Source: Aquitalea palustris
GTDB taxonomy: Bacteria; Pseudomonadota; Gammaproteobacteria; Burkholderiales; Chromobacteriaceae
NCBI RefSeq assembly: GCF_003693445.1
Contig: NZ_RFAR01000012.1
Location: 1 to 64,000, forward strand
DNA length: 64,000 bases
Reading direction: 5' to 3'
Part shown: one piece after another, positions 17,945-26,936 of the stretch
Numbering within the stretch: position 1 is the first letter of the stretch
Layout: every line of letters begins with the position of its first letter
Program-made: the position numbers and the translations under genes
Notes under the pieces: model-generated
What the model was told of the DNA's origin: nothing
Database searches by the model: none
The model's input: the letters and a program-made list of their open reading frames with translations, nothing else

Positions 17945-17977
17945 AAAAAAAAGCCCTATCTCACAGGATAGGGCTTT
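17945..17977 (-). terminator. Terminator after rpmA
   Basis: On the minus strand AAGCCCTATC, loop CTGTGA, GATAGGGCTT is followed by eight or so T. It lies about 20 bases after the rpmA stop and would reduce read-through into obg. Confidence 0.9.
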
Positions 17978-17995
17978 CTTGTCTGCAGAAAGCGA

Positions 17996-18271
17996 TTATT
18001 CGCCGTCTACACCGGTGTACGGAACAACGGTAACGATCTTGCGCTGCAGAGCACCCTTGATGGTGAACTGAACGTAGCCGTCAACCTTGGCGAACAGGGT
18101 GTGATCCTTGCCCAGACCAACGTTTTCACCTGCGTGGAAACGGGTACCACGCTGACGTACGATAATGGAACCTGCCGGAATCAGTTCGCCACCGTAAGCC
18201 TTAACGCCCAAGCGTTTGGCTTCGGAGTCACGACCGTTGCGGGAGCTACCGCCTGCTTTTTTGTGTGCCAT
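17996..18271 (-). CDS. rpmA: 50S ribosomal protein L27
   Basis: The 91-aa protein begins [21 protein letters not shown], the canonical L27 N-terminus that reaches the peptidyl-transferase centre. Continues with [17 protein letters not shown]. It follows rplU by 12 bases in the same operon. Confidence 0.99.
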   Translation of the reverse strand: MAHKKAGGSSRNGRDSEAKRLGVKAYGGELIPAGSIIVRQRGTRFHAGENVGLGKDHTLFAKVDGYVQFTIKGALQRKIVTVVPYTGVDGE

Positions 18272-18283
18272 GACTGTTTATCC

Positions 18284-18595
18284 TTACTTCGAAATCGCGT
18301 CGATGCGGATTTCGGTGAAGTTCTGACGATGACCCTGGTGTTTCTGGTAGTGCTTACGACGACGCATCTTGAAGATGCGGATCTTGTCGCCACGACCGTG
18401 GGAAACGACAGTAGCCGTAACGGTGGCACCAGCTACCAGCGGGGCGCCTACAACAACCTGTTCACCGTCAGCGACCATCAGCACTTCTTCGAGTACGATT
18501 TGGCTGTCGACGTCTGCAGGTATCTGTTCTACTTTGAGTTTTTCACCGATGGCAACCTTGTACTGCTTGCCGCCGGTTTTTATGACCGCATACAT
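18284..18595 (-). CDS. rplU: 50S ribosomal protein L21
   Basis: The 103-aa protein starts [23 protein letters not shown] and has the [14 protein letters not shown] region that binds 23S rRNA, both diagnostic of L21. It is the first gene of the rplU-rpmA operon, with a clear sigma-70 promoter about 55 bases upstream. Confidence 0.99.
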   Translation of the reverse strand: MYAVIKTGGKQYKVAIGEKLKVEQIPADVDSQIVLEEVLMVADGEQVVVGAPLVAGATVTATVVSHGRGDKIRIFKMRRRKHYQKHQGHRQNFTEIRIDAISK

Positions 18596-18648
18596 TCGCT
18601 TAGCTCCTAAAGAGGGATCTTCACCGCATCACGCGAGAAGAACGCGAA

Positions 18649-18677
18649 ACTATACGCAGCCGATTCAAAGTTGTCAA
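18649..18677 (-). promoter_or_regulatory. Sigma-70 promoter of rplU-rpmA
   Basis: On the minus strand TTGACA (18672-18677), exactly 17 bases, then TATAGT (18649-18654). This is a near-consensus promoter, as expected for ribosomal protein genes, in the divergent gap with ispB. Confidence 0.85.
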
Positions 18678-18788
18678 TAATTTCATCAGTTTAGCCGCAA
18701 AGCCAGGCTGGGCATGGCTGTCTGCAAGGCTTTTCTGGTAACATTCCGCGCTTCTGGCTCCGCTAAAACCAAACAACTGGCTAAAACC

Positions 18789-19757
18789 GTGTCCACCCCG
18801 CTATTCCGTACCCTGATCGCTGAAGACATGCAGACCGTAGATGGCGTCATCCGCGCGCGCCTGCATTCCGATGTAGTGCTTATCCGCCAGGTGGCGGAAT
18901 ACATTATCTCTGCGGGTGGCAAGCGCCTGCGCCCGGTACTCACCCTGTTGTCCGGCAAGGCGCTGGGCTACGAAGGCGCGCATCTGTACGAACTGGCCGC
19001 CATGATCGAGTTCATCCACACCGCCACCTTGCTGCACGACGATGTGGTGGACGAATCCGACATGCGCCGTGGCCGCGAAACCGCCAATGCCCTGTTCGGC
19101 AATGCTGCCAGTGTGCTGGTGGGCGACTTCCTCTACACCCGCGCCTTCCAGATGATGGTCACCACCAATAATATGCAGATCCTGCAGGTGATGGCCGAAG
19201 CCACCAACGTCATCGCCGAAGGCGAAGTGTTGCAGCTGCTGAATATCGGCAATACCGCGCTGTCCGAGCAGGACTACCTGCAGGTCATCCAGTACAAGAC
19301 TGCCAAGCTGTTCGAAGCCTCCGCCCGCGTTGGCGCACTGATTGCCGGTGGTAGCGAGGTACAGGTCAAGGCACTGGCCGACTACGGCATGTACCTGGGC
19401 ACGGCCTTCCAGATCATCGACGACGTGCTGGACTACAGCGGCGATGCCGACACCATCGGCAAGAGCCTGGGCGACGACCTGGCCGAAGGCAAGGCCACCC
19501 TGCCGCTGATCTACACCATGCGCCAGGGCGATGCCACCGCCGCCAACGTGGTACGCCAGGCGCTGGAAAACGCCAGCCGCGACCGTTTCCACGATGTATT
19601 GGCTGCTGTACAATCCTGCGGCGCGCTGGACTACGCCAAAAACGAAGCCATCAAAGCCGCCGAACAAGCCGTGGCCGCCATTGCCGAACTGCCGGACACC
19701 CCGGTGAAACAGGCACTGGTCGAACTGGCCCGCCTGTCGGTGGACCGCAACGCCTGA
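18789..19757 (+). CDS. ispB: Octaprenyl diphosphate synthase (polyprenyl synthetase)
   Basis: Trans-isoprenyl diphosphate synthase that makes the ubiquinone/menaquinone side chain. The two aspartate-rich motifs are DDVVDESD and QIIDDVLDY; GGKRLRPVLTL is the IPP-binding lysine/arginine region. Length from GTG 18789 (VSTPLFRTLIAEDMQTVDG) is 322 aa, matching IspB; the frame is open to an earlier ATG at 18714, but that extension does not resemble the family. It is divergent from rplU, as in many Gram-negatives. Octaprenyl specificity is inferred from lineage. Confidence 0.93.
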   Translation: MSTPLFRTLIAEDMQTVDGVIRARLHSDVVLIRQVAEYIISAGGKRLRPVLTLLSGKALGYEGAHLYELAAMIEFIHTATLLHDDVVDESDMRRGRETANALFGNAASVLVGDFLYTRAFQMMVTTNNMQILQVMAEATNVIAEGEVLQLLNIGNTALSEQDYLQVIQYKTAKLFEASARVGALIAGGSEVQVKALADYGMYLGTAFQIIDDVLDYSGDADTIGKSLGDDLAEGKATLPLIYTMRQGDATAANVVRQALENASRDRFHDVLAAVQSCGALDYAKNEAIKAAEQAVAAIAELPDTPVKQALVELARLSVDRNA

Positions 19758-19768
19758 ACCGGATTTAG

Positions 19769-19843
19769 GTCTCCGTAGTTAAATGGATATAACGGCCCCC
19801 TCCTAAGGGGCAGTTACAGGTTCGATTCCTGTCGGGGGCACCA
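19769..19843 (+). tRNA. tRNA-Arg (anticodon CCT)
   Basis: A complete cloverleaf: acceptor GTCTCCG pairs with CGGGGGC (two G-U pairs), anticodon stem CCCCC/GGGG region with loop CTCCTAA giving anticodon CCT, T-arm ACAGGTTCGATTCCTGT, and an encoded 3' CCA. It reads AGG. It starts 11 bases after the ispB stop. Confidence 0.96.
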
Positions 19844-19858
19844 CTTACAGTTCCAGCG

Positions 19859-19874
19859 AAGTCCGATAAAGTCC
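19859..19874 (+). repeat. Short AAGTCC direct repeats downstream of tRNA-Arg
   Basis: AAGTCC occurs at 19859-19864 and 19869-19874, 15 bases after the tRNA CCA. Similar sequence just 3' of tRNA genes is often found at integrase attachment sites in betaproteobacteria. No integrase is present, so this is at most an unoccupied or relic site. Confidence 0.3.
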
Positions 19875-19879
19875 ACAAG

Positions 19880-19912
19880 AGCCGCACCCAGCAAGGGTTT
19901 GCGGCTTTTTTT
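19880..19912 (+). terminator. Terminator after tRNA-Arg
   Basis: AGCCGCA and TGCGGCT form a 7-bp stem followed by seven T on the plus strand, about 37 bases downstream of the tRNA. Confidence 0.85.
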
Positions 19913-19949
19913 ATGCACATCCTAAAGTTGTCTGCTCTCATCAAAAGAT

Positions 19950-20663
19950 TCAATCACCCCGTTCCTGTCGGACGCCCCTCTCCCTATCCGCCACCCGCAC
20001 CGCATCGCGGTCGGGATATTCGCCGATGCGCACCAGCCGGGCGATGATGGCGGCGCGGCTGCGGCCCATGCTTTGCGCGATGCTGGCGCAGTCGGGGGCG
20101 GCAGGGTCGTGCCAGCTGGAGCGTAGCCGGGCGTCGTCGCTGGCGCTCCAGGCCTTGCCGGCGTTGGGAATGTCCGTGGCGACATCGGTGTGCGCGGCTG
20201 CATTGGCAGAGCGTGCTGGCGTGGCGAGCGGCGGCGGCTGACTGGCCCACCAGGCGGGCTGGCCAGCTTGTTCCAGCCGTTGGTCGTCGGCTTGCATGGC
20301 GCTGCTCTGGTCGGAAAAATACCCTTGTTTCACCAACCGCGCGAGGATGGCGGCGCGGCTGCGGCCCAGTTTTTCTGCCAGATCGGCACTGGTGACGGTG
20401 CTGGAAGTTTCCCACAGTGCGCTCAGCCGGTTGTCTTCGGCAATGCTCCAGCGCTCGCCGGCCCGCTTGTGGCCGGGGCGGTCCGGAGCACTTGCTGGAG
20501 CGAGCTGGGCAGGCTGTTGCTTGCTTACGCGCTTTAGCTGCTGGTAGTAGTGGGCGCGGGCCTGATCCAGCGCTGCGTCTTTGGGGGTGTGCAGTGCCTG
20601 GCCTCGGTGCAGTGGATCCTGGCCCAGTATCAGTTGTTCGACGATTTCCAGCTCCCGGTTCAT
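19950..20663 (-). CDS. Hypothetical protein with two SANT/Myb-like DNA-binding repeats
   Basis: A 237-aa soluble protein with two copies of a helix-turn-helix unit of about 50 residues. The first is WSIAEDNRLSALWET...LAEKLGRSRAAILARLV, the second WSASDDARLRSSWHD...IAQSMGRSRAAIIARLV. The W...(E/D)D..L...W pattern followed by GRSRAAI(L/I)ARL resembles SANT/Myb-like or GcrA-like domains found in some bacterial regulators. The linker is Ala/Pro-rich. It probably binds DNA; target unknown. It lies alone between a tRNA and a divergent membrane-protein gene. Confidence 0.7.
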   Translation of the reverse strand: MNRELEIVEQLILGQDPLHRGQALHTPKDAALDQARAHYYQQLKRVSKQQPAQLAPASAPDRPGHKRAGERWSIAEDNRLSALWETSSTVTSADLAEKLGRSRAAILARLVKQGYFSDQSSAMQADDQRLEQAGQPAWWASQPPPLATPARSANAAAHTDVATDIPNAGKAWSASDDARLRSSWHDPAAPDCASIAQSMGRSRAAIIARLVRIGEYPDRDAVRVADRERGVRQERGD

Positions 20664-20859
20664 GCCCTACCCCTCCCTGTCGTGTCTTGCCGCTGACGCT
20701 GTGCTCAGGCTTGGCCATGCGGTGACCCAGCCGGTCAATATGACATTTGCACAAAAATGATGTCAAAATGTGCGGGTAAGCGCTACTGTTTGCGCTGCGG
20801 CCGGTGTGCCTGCTGCCTGACAGTACGGCAAACCCTGTCTTGGCGCATAGAGGACCATC

Positions 20860-21771
20860 ATGGCAAGCAATCCGGACAAACCTTACCCGACTTTCAATAA
20901 CACGGCTGGCTGGCAGCGCATTGGCCTGAGCCTGGTCGCCTTGGCCTACGCAGCGTGCAGCGTGCATTGGCATGCATTTTATCTGCCCAGCAAGCATGGT
21001 CGGGGCAGTACCTTCCATGGCCCGGCGGCCAGTCTGCTGGAAACCGCAGTCATCTTTGCCGCCATTGCCTTGCTCTTGCCACTGTTTGCCGATGCGGCTT
21101 CCAGCGAATCGGTGCGGCAGTTCGAGCGTGGCCGACGTTTTTTCGCCGGCCTGGGCTATGCCTTGATGACCTGGGGCATATTCTGGCGAATGCTGGGGGT
21201 GAATGATGCCGCGGTGGATGTTACTGCCATTCCACTGTGGCACTGGCTGCTGTGGCTGGCCGTCGGCCTGGCGACCTCCTTGCTGGGCTTGTTACCCGCC
21301 AGCTACCAGCGCAAATCCAGCCAGCCCACCGCCAGCCGGAAGGGGAATATCGGCATGGGCGGGGCCTGGCTGGGTAGCCTGCTCCTGCTGGGTGTGGCTG
21401 TGGGTTTCCTGTGGCTGTTCATTTATTTCATTCAAGCCAACCCTTCGCTGTTACTGGCGATGGATGTCGGCAGCTTGCTGTTGCTGCTCATGCTGGGCCT
21501 GGGTATTGGCTTTGCCGTCTGGAGCTGGTCCATCATCAAGCGGGAAAACAAGGCTGCGGCAGCGACCCACCCCGCTGGCGGGCAAACGCCCTTCTGGCGC
21601 ACTTTATACGGCTGGGGTCTGGTGCTGCTGCTAATGCTGGGCGCTGCGCTGATGCTGACCACCTGGGAGAGGCCTGCTGGCGCGGCCACATCCACACCGG
21701 CAGTCAACCACATGGTTCAGGAATGCGGACTGACACCGGATGCCCACCTGCCAGAGGCCAAGGCCGAGTAG
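20860..21771 (+). CDS. Hypothetical multi-spanning membrane protein
   Basis: A 303-aa protein with about seven predicted transmembrane helices (roughly 20-38, 60-80, 94-112, 126-147, 170-192, 200-228, 246-266) and a soluble C-terminal tail ending HLPEAKAE. I do not recognise a family. The ATG at 20860 is preceded by AGAGGACC, a plausible ribosome site. It is followed by a small gene on the same strand and may form a two-gene unit. Function unknown. Confidence 0.75.
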   Translation: MASNPDKPYPTFNNTAGWQRIGLSLVALAYAACSVHWHAFYLPSKHGRGSTFHGPAASLLETAVIFAAIALLLPLFADAASSESVRQFERGRRFFAGLGYALMTWGIFWRMLGVNDAAVDVTAIPLWHWLLWLAVGLATSLLGLLPASYQRKSSQPTASRKGNIGMGGAWLGSLLLLGVAVGFLWLFIYFIQANPSLLLAMDVGSLLLLLMLGLGIGFAVWSWSIIKRENKAAAATHPAGGQTPFWRTLYGWGLVLLLMLGAALMLTTWERPAGAATSTPAVNHMVQECGLTPDAHLPEAKAE

Positions 21772-21856
21772 CAAAGGCTGGAACAGCTGTCGCAAGCCAG
21801 TCATCAATGGGAAAACGGGAGCCACGGCACGCATACCATCCAGTAACAAGGCGGGC

Positions 21857-22147
21857 ATGACCATTCAGGACGGCGTGCTGACAGTGATTCAGAACTCGGT
21901 AGCGCAGGATGCGCAGGGGTCGGCCTTTTTCCGCGCCCGCCATGAATACCCCGGCAAGCCAGACCCCTACGGCATGTATAACGAGCTGCAATTTCGCTGT
22001 GCCACCGGGGAGGTCCGCATCAAGCGGCAATGGCTGGTGGATGCGGACAAGCATGTCATTCAGGTGAACCAGACTACCGAGTGGGAAAGCAAGGAGGCAG
22101 GAGAGCAAGCCTTTGGCGATTTGCGACGGATTGTGTGTCCGGGCTAG
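21857..22147 (+). CDS. Small hypothetical protein, surface-adhesin-E-like
   Basis: A 96-aa product from ATG 21857 (MTIQDGVLTV). Pattern of a short beta-rich start, then YNELQFRCATGEVRIKRQWLVD and a C-terminal RRIVCPG recalls the small surface-adhesin E family, in which a conserved Cys pair lies in just these positions. If so the usual secreted N-terminus is missing. The same frame is open back to 21740, overlapping the end of the membrane protein, but that extension has no signal peptide. It may be an intact small protein, or a decayed one. Low certainty. Confidence 0.45.
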   Translation: MTIQDGVLTVIQNSVAQDAQGSAFFRARHEYPGKPDPYGMYNELQFRCATGEVRIKRQWLVDADKHVIQVNQTTEWESKEAGEQAFGDLRRIVCPG

Positions 22148-22181
22148 TCGCCTGCGCTTGATACACCCTGGCAGTGCCATG

Positions 22182-22209
22182 ACAAAGCCGCCCTCAGCGG
22201 CGGCTTTGT
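22182..22209. terminator. Bidirectional terminator
   Basis: ACAAAGCCGCC and GGCGGCTTTGT form a perfect 11-bp stem with a 6-base loop and T-rich flanks, between the plus-strand small gene and the minus-strand acyltransferase gene that end here convergently. Confidence 0.85.
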
Positions 22210-22228
22210 TTTAGCGGAGCAGATGGCT

Positions 22229-24322
22229 TTAGGGTTTGGCCAGTGGCTGCAAGGCCCAATCGAATACCGGTTTGAAATCGGCGGCCATGGAGCGGGCCAT
22301 GCTGGCGGTGATGTGGTTTTTGTCCTGATAGCGGATGTGGCCGTTCTGGCTGGCGTAGCAGGTGGTGGCATCGCAAAAATGGTCGAAACCATCCCAGATG
22401 CGTACATTGGGCGCCTGGCTGGCCACCTGGCGCAGCATGGCCACTACGTCGGCGCGTTCTGCCTCGGCTTGCTGGCGGCTTACATTGCAGGCGGCAGCAC
22501 CCAGCCGGATCACGCATTCCGGCGGCGAGCGCTGCATTTCCGGCTCGGGCAATACCAGCACCAGCTTCAGCCCCAGTTGCTGCAGATAGGCGGCATTGCG
22601 TTGCAGCGCTTGTTGCAGTACCGCCAGCGAGGTGATGCGATCCAACGGTGCCACACCCACCTGTTTGCCCCATACGCTGTCTGGCATGCCGTTCTGCCCG
22701 GTGGCCAGCACGGCAATGCTGTTTTCACCCGGTTTATTGAGCGCGGCATAGCCACTCCAGCGCACATTCATCAGCACACCGCTGACGCCCTGTTGCTTGA
22801 GTTGCGGCAGTTCGTCCCGCACCGCACGGGAGAAGTTGGTGCACCAGCTGCGCAGCTTGCCCTCACCCACCGGGGTGACATCCGGCAGCGGTGGGCAACC
22901 GTGGTAGACCCGGCGCAGGATGGCAATGTGCTGTTGCTGTGCCAGGGTTGCATACAGCGGCATCAGGTGATCGGTGTGCGAATCGCCCCAGGCCAGTAGT
23001 CGTACCGGGCCGTTACGCTGGCCTTCCACGCACTGCGCCACCGGTGACAAGGGCAGGCCGTCTTTGGGCATGGCGCAATTGCCATGCATGGCCATGGCAT
23101 CGCCCTTGGCCTGCAGCAGTGCCTGATGGCCCGACCACGGCGCGCGTGGCAGCAGGAACATGGCGGCATTACCCAGCAACCACATCCCTACGATCATGGC
23201 AAAGCCGCTCCACAGCGTGGCCTTGGTGGCGGTGAAGGCGCGCAGTTTTTTCTGGCGGATGGGCTGCTCGACATAGCGATAGCTCAGCCAGGCTAGCAGC
23301 AAGGCCAGCACGCCGCCCAGCAGCAGGTCGCGCGGCAGGCTGCGTTCGCCCAGTCCCCAGTAGCGGCCCAGTGCCAGCAGTGGCCAGTGCCACAGATAAA
23401 AGCCATAGGAGAGGATGCCGATGTCGGTCCAGGGCCGGCGTGCGGCCAGGCGGCTGACGGTATTGTCCGCATTCAGCTGGCCACCCAGCAGAAACAGCAC
23501 ACTGCCCAGCACCGGCAATAGCACGATGACGCCCGGAAACACCATGGCTTCGTTCAGGCCCAGCACCGAGCCCAGCAGCAACAGCAGGCCGACGCCGCTA
23601 GCCAGCGCGGCATGTGGTTTCCAGCTCACAGGCAGCGGGGTGATGGCCAGCAGGGCACCAGCGGCGAATTCCCAGGCGCGGGTGGGCATCAGGTAAAAGG
23701 CGCGCGGGGTTTCGTGATAGGACAACCACAGACAGTAGGCTAGCGACACGGAAAAAATCAGCCACAGCAAGGGTGGCAGGCTACGTGCCACCTTGTCTGG
23801 CTGACGGCCATTCAGGTGGTACAGCCCCCACAAGATGAAGGGCCAGGCCAGGTAATATTGCTCTTCCACCGCCAGCGACCAGGTGTGCAGCATGACCGTG
23901 AGGTCGGACGCGGAATTGAAATAATCAAAGGCATGCTGCAGGAAATGCAGGTTGGCCGACAACAAGGCCACGCCACGGATTTCCCGGCCCAGCTTGTTCT
24001 GGTCGTCAGGCAGCAGCACAAAGTAGGACAGCAGCAAAACCACGCACACCACCAGCAGCAAGGCCGGGCCCAGACGGCGAAAACGCCGGGCATAGAAGGC
24101 CTTGAAGTCGATGCGCCCCTGGCTGAGCAGTTCCTGCCGCAGCAAGCCACTGATCAGGAAGCCGGAAATAACAAAAAAGATATCCACACCGACAAAACCA
24201 CCGCCAAAACCAGGCACACCGATGTGGAACAGCACCACGGCCAGCACGGCCAGGGCGCGCAGGCCATCAATATCAGGGCGGTAACTACCGGCATTGACGC
24301 TGGAACTGAGGTGAAGGGACAT
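22229..24322 (-). CDS. Acyltransferase 3 / SGNH membrane O-acetyltransferase (OafA type)
   Basis: A 697-aa protein from ATG 24322 (MSLHLSSSVNAGSYRPDIDGLRALAVL). The N-terminal acyltransferase-3 domain has about ten helices, with the RPDIDGLRALAV start, FFVISGFLISGLL and ARRFRRLGPALLL motifs. The C-terminal periplasmic SGNH domain has the nucleophile serine in LLAWGDSHTDHLMPLY and the Asp-His pair in DKNHIT. Such proteins O-acetylate lipopolysaccharide, peptidoglycan or other glycans. The frame is open for 69 more codons upstream with no good start. It is monocistronic and outside the LPS cluster, so the target glycan is unknown. Confidence 0.88.
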   Translation of the reverse strand: MSLHLSSSVNAGSYRPDIDGLRALAVLAVVLFHIGVPGFGGGFVGVDIFFVISGFLISGLLRQELLSQGRIDFKAFYARRFRRLGPALLLVVCVVLLLSYFVLLPDDQNKLGREIRGVALLSANLHFLQHAFDYFNSASDLTVMLHTWSLAVEEQYYLAWPFILWGLYHLNGRQPDKVARSLPPLLWLIFSVSLAYCLWLSYHETPRAFYLMPTRAWEFAAGALLAITPLPVSWKPHAALASGVGLLLLLGSVLGLNEAMVFPGVIVLLPVLGSVLFLLGGQLNADNTVSRLAARRPWTDIGILSYGFYLWHWPLLALGRYWGLGERSLPRDLLLGGVLALLLAWLSYRYVEQPIRQKKLRAFTATKATLWSGFAMIVGMWLLGNAAMFLLPRAPWSGHQALLQAKGDAMAMHGNCAMPKDGLPLSPVAQCVEGQRNGPVRLLAWGDSHTDHLMPLYATLAQQQHIAILRRVYHGCPPLPDVTPVGEGKLRSWCTNFSRAVRDELPQLKQQGVSGVLMNVRWSGYAALNKPGENSIAVLATGQNGMPDSVWGKQVGVAPLDRITSLAVLQQALQRNAAYLQQLGLKLVLVLPEPEMQRSPPECVIRLGAAACNVSRQQAEAERADVVAMLRQVASQAPNVRIWDGFDHFCDATTCYASQNGHIRYQDKNHITASMARSMAADFKPVFDWALQPLAKP

Positions 24323-24617
24323 AATAAAAGTGGCAGCACCGGACAAGCAGCAAGCTGGCGCGATCTGCATCGATCCGCCGTGATGTTGAACAAAGTGCGC
24401 AGACAGTAAAAGAGCCGCACATTGTATAGCGCCAGCACGCAAGGTAAAAGCCTGAAAATTCCTGCAAAACACGTAAAGCCAGGACTGTTCTTGCGGAACA
24501 AGCTGACGACTAGCCGGCGGTGATTGCACGGCATATTTGTTAAGTTTTTTGAAAGAATGGCAGCGCTGCCTGCTTAGCTGGTATACCTGCCATTCTTATT
24601 TGCCGCCGGATGCCACC

Positions 24618-25475
24618 ATGCGCTTTGCCATTACCCTGACCGACCGCTTCAAGGTGCTGCTGGACATTGCCTTGCAAGCCGGCTGGCAACCCTTGAAGAT
24701 TTTCACTTCTCCGCTGGATGGCAAGATCCATGACAACCGCCAGGTGATCGAGCAGGCGGCCCGGCTGGGCATTCCCGTGCAGCTGTCGCCCATCACCGAG
24801 GCCGATCTGGCCGCGCTGGCAACGCAAGGCTGTGAAACCTTGCTACTGGGCAGCTACGACTGGCGGGTGCCCAACTGGCGGCCCCATCTGGCCCATGCAG
24901 TGAATTTCCACCCTTCGCCGCTACCGGAAGCTCGCGGTCCGTTTCCGCTGGTGCGGGCGATTCTGGAGCAAAGGGCGGAGTGGGGAGTGAGCTGCCATGT
25001 AGTGGAGCAGGATTTTGACAGCGGTGCGCTGCTGGACCAGCAACGGTTTGCCATGGCGGCGGACGAAACGCTAAACACGCTGGAGTGGAAATGCCAGCTG
25101 GCGCTGGAGCAGTTGGGCCGCCGCGTCATCGCTGATTTCACCAACGCCTGGCAACAGGCCAAGCCGCAAGAGCAAGGCAGCTACTGGCCACGCTGGAGCG
25201 AGGCCGAGCGCATGCTGGACCTGAGCGGCCCGCTGGCTAGCATCCAGCGTCAGTTGCGCGCCTTTGGCGACATCAACTGCCAGGCCGAAGCCAATGGCGT
25301 GGGCTTTGTGGTGCATCGTGCGCAAGGCTGGCTGGAGACTCATTCCTTCAAGCCCGGCACGCTGGTGCGCAGCGTGGACCTGTCCATGCTGTTTGCCGTG
25401 GCGGACGGCTTTCTGGTGATCAGTGAATGGAGCGTGCAGGCGCCGGGGATGGTGAGCGGTCGGCGGCCGTTCTGA
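24618..25475 (+). CDS. Formyltransferase-family protein
   Basis: A 285-aa protein related to methionyl-tRNA formyltransferase and ArnA-type sugar formyltransferases. NFHPSPLPEARGPFPLVRAI is the conserved formyl-transfer loop, with the catalytic asparagine/histidine in NFHPS and the Asp expected in DFDSGALLDQ. The C-terminal half, starting about residue 190 (WPRWSEAERMLDLSGP), looks like the Fmt C-terminal domain. It is shorter than Fmt, so it is not taken as the housekeeping fmt. Substrate unknown. Start ATG 24618 (MRFAITLTDRF) is chosen because the upstream extension is not family-like. Confidence 0.78.
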   Translation: MRFAITLTDRFKVLLDIALQAGWQPLKIFTSPLDGKIHDNRQVIEQAARLGIPVQLSPITEADLAALATQGCETLLLGSYDWRVPNWRPHLAHAVNFHPSPLPEARGPFPLVRAILEQRAEWGVSCHVVEQDFDSGALLDQQRFAMAADETLNTLEWKCQLALEQLGRRVIADFTNAWQQAKPQEQGSYWPRWSEAERMLDLSGPLASIQRQLRAFGDINCQAEANGVGFVVHRAQGWLETHSFKPGTLVRSVDLSMLFAVADGFLVISEWSVQAPGMVSGRRPF

Positions 25476-25501
25476 GCCTCACCCGGCCGGCCGTCTCATG
25501 C

Positions 25502-25525
25502 AAAACAGCCCTTGCGGGCTGTTTT
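25502..25525. terminator. Bidirectional terminator
   Basis: AAAACAGCCC, loop TTGC, GGGCTGTTTT: a perfect 10-bp stem with T-runs both ways, between the formyltransferase-like gene and the end of the efflux operon. Confidence 0.88.
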
Positions 25526-25545
25526 GTGTTGGGTCAGGCCTGGCA

Positions 25546-26931
25546 TCACCACTTGCCGCCCAAGGCAGACACCAGTGCCACGCTGGCGGTGTACTGGCGG
25601 TTTTTCACGCTCCATAGCGTAGTTTCGGCACTGATGCGGCTGTTTTGCGCCGTCAATACATTCAGATAACTCACCACGCCGGCACGGTACTGGTTCTGGG
25701 TAATGCCTTCCGCTCTTTGCGCGGCCTGCAGCGCAGACTGCTGGTATTGCGCCTCTTCCTGCAATAGCGACTGCGCTGACAGATTATCCTCCACCGCCTG
25801 GAAAGCACTCAGCACGGTCTGGCGATAGCTGGCCACACTGGCATCGTAGCTGGCGATGGCGGCTGCGGTCTGGGCCCGGCGCAAGCCACCGTCAAACAGG
25901 GTAAGCGCCAGTTGCGGCCCCAGGCTCCAGATGCGATTGGGCAGGCTGACCCAGTCGGCAAAGCTGCTGCCCTTGTAGCCAGCACTGGCGGACAGGGTAA
26001 GCGTGGGGAAATAGGCTGCTTTGGCGATGCCGATTTCGGCATTGGCCTCGGCCACTGCCCGTTCGGCGGCCGCAATATCCGGTCGACGTTCCAGCAAGGT
26101 GGAGGGCAGGCCCGGCGGCAATTGCGGCAAGTGTGGCAGGGCCTTGCTGGCCGGCAGCGCGAAGCTGGCCGGTGCCACGCCCAGTGCGGCGGCAATGGCG
26201 TGCTCGAGCTGGGCGCGGCTCAATTGCTTGTCCACCCGTGCCGCCTGGGCGGTTTTCCAGCTGCTTTCGGCCTGGGCCACGCTGTCATCCGACACCATGC
26301 CCACGGCAAACTGATTACGGGTCAGTTGCAGGTTTTGCAGCAGATTGGCCTCGCTGTCCTGCAATTGCCTGAGCTGCACATCGGCCACCACCAGTTGCAG
26401 ATATGCCGTGGCCAGCTGCGCCTGGCTGCTCAGGCGGATGGATTCGAGCTGGGCCGCACTGGCGGCTTCCTTGGCACTGCCCGCCTCCACGGCACGGCGT
26501 ACCGTGCCCCACAGGTCGACTTCCCAGCTGGCCGTGGCGGCCAGATTGTATTGATTGCTGACATTGCCACCGGCGGTGCTGACGCCGTGGCTCTTGCTGG
26601 CGGTGACGCCAAGCGTGGGCCACAGGCTGGCCTCGGCCTGATCCAGCAAGGCGCGGGCCTGGCGGTAATTGGCCTCGGCCTGGGCAATGGTGGGACTTTG
26701 CCGGTTGAGGGTGTCCATCAGGCTATCGAGCTGCGGGTCCTGGTAGACGGTCCACCAGTCACCACGCGGGCTGGCGTCTTGCGGGCTGGCACTCTTCCAG
26801 CGGCCGTCTTCCTTGTAGGCCGCGGGGATATCCATCTTGGGCTTGGTGTAGTCGGGGCCGATGGCGCAGCCAGCCAGCACCATGGCCATCAGGCAGGCGG
26901 CCAGCGCCGGTCGCGTGGATAAAGCAGTCAT
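25546..26931 (-). CDS. opmB: RND efflux outer-membrane lipoprotein (OpmB/NodT family)
   Basis: TolC-like outer-membrane channel, 461 aa. The lipobox LAGC occurs near residue 20 after MTALSTRPALAACLMAMV, so the mature protein is lipid-anchored. Two repeats of the outer-membrane efflux domain follow (QARALLDQAEASLWPTLG and RRPDIAAAERAVAEANAEIG are typical). ATG 26931 is preferred because AAGGA lies nine bases upstream; ATG 26940 overlaps the permease stop but has no spacing for it. It is the last gene of the four-gene efflux operon. The OpmB name is by position and family. Confidence 0.9.
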   Translation of the reverse strand: MTALSTRPALAACLMAMVLAGCAIGPDYTKPKMDIPAAYKEDGRWKSASPQDASPRGDWWTVYQDPQLDSLMDTLNRQSPTIAQAEANYRQARALLDQAEASLWPTLGVTASKSHGVSTAGGNVSNQYNLAATASWEVDLWGTVRRAVEAGSAKEAASAAQLESIRLSSQAQLATAYLQLVVADVQLRQLQDSEANLLQNLQLTRNQFAVGMVSDDSVAQAESSWKTAQAARVDKQLSRAQLEHAIAAALGVAPASFALPASKALPHLPQLPPGLPSTLLERRPDIAAAERAVAEANAEIGIAKAAYFPTLTLSASAGYKGSSFADWVSLPNRIWSLGPQLALTLFDGGLRRAQTAAAIASYDASVASYRQTVLSAFQAVEDNLSAQSLLQEEAQYQQSALQAAQRAEGITQNQYRAGVVSYLNVLTAQNSRISAETTLWSVKNRQYTASVALVSALGGKW

Positions 26932-26936
26932 GCGCG

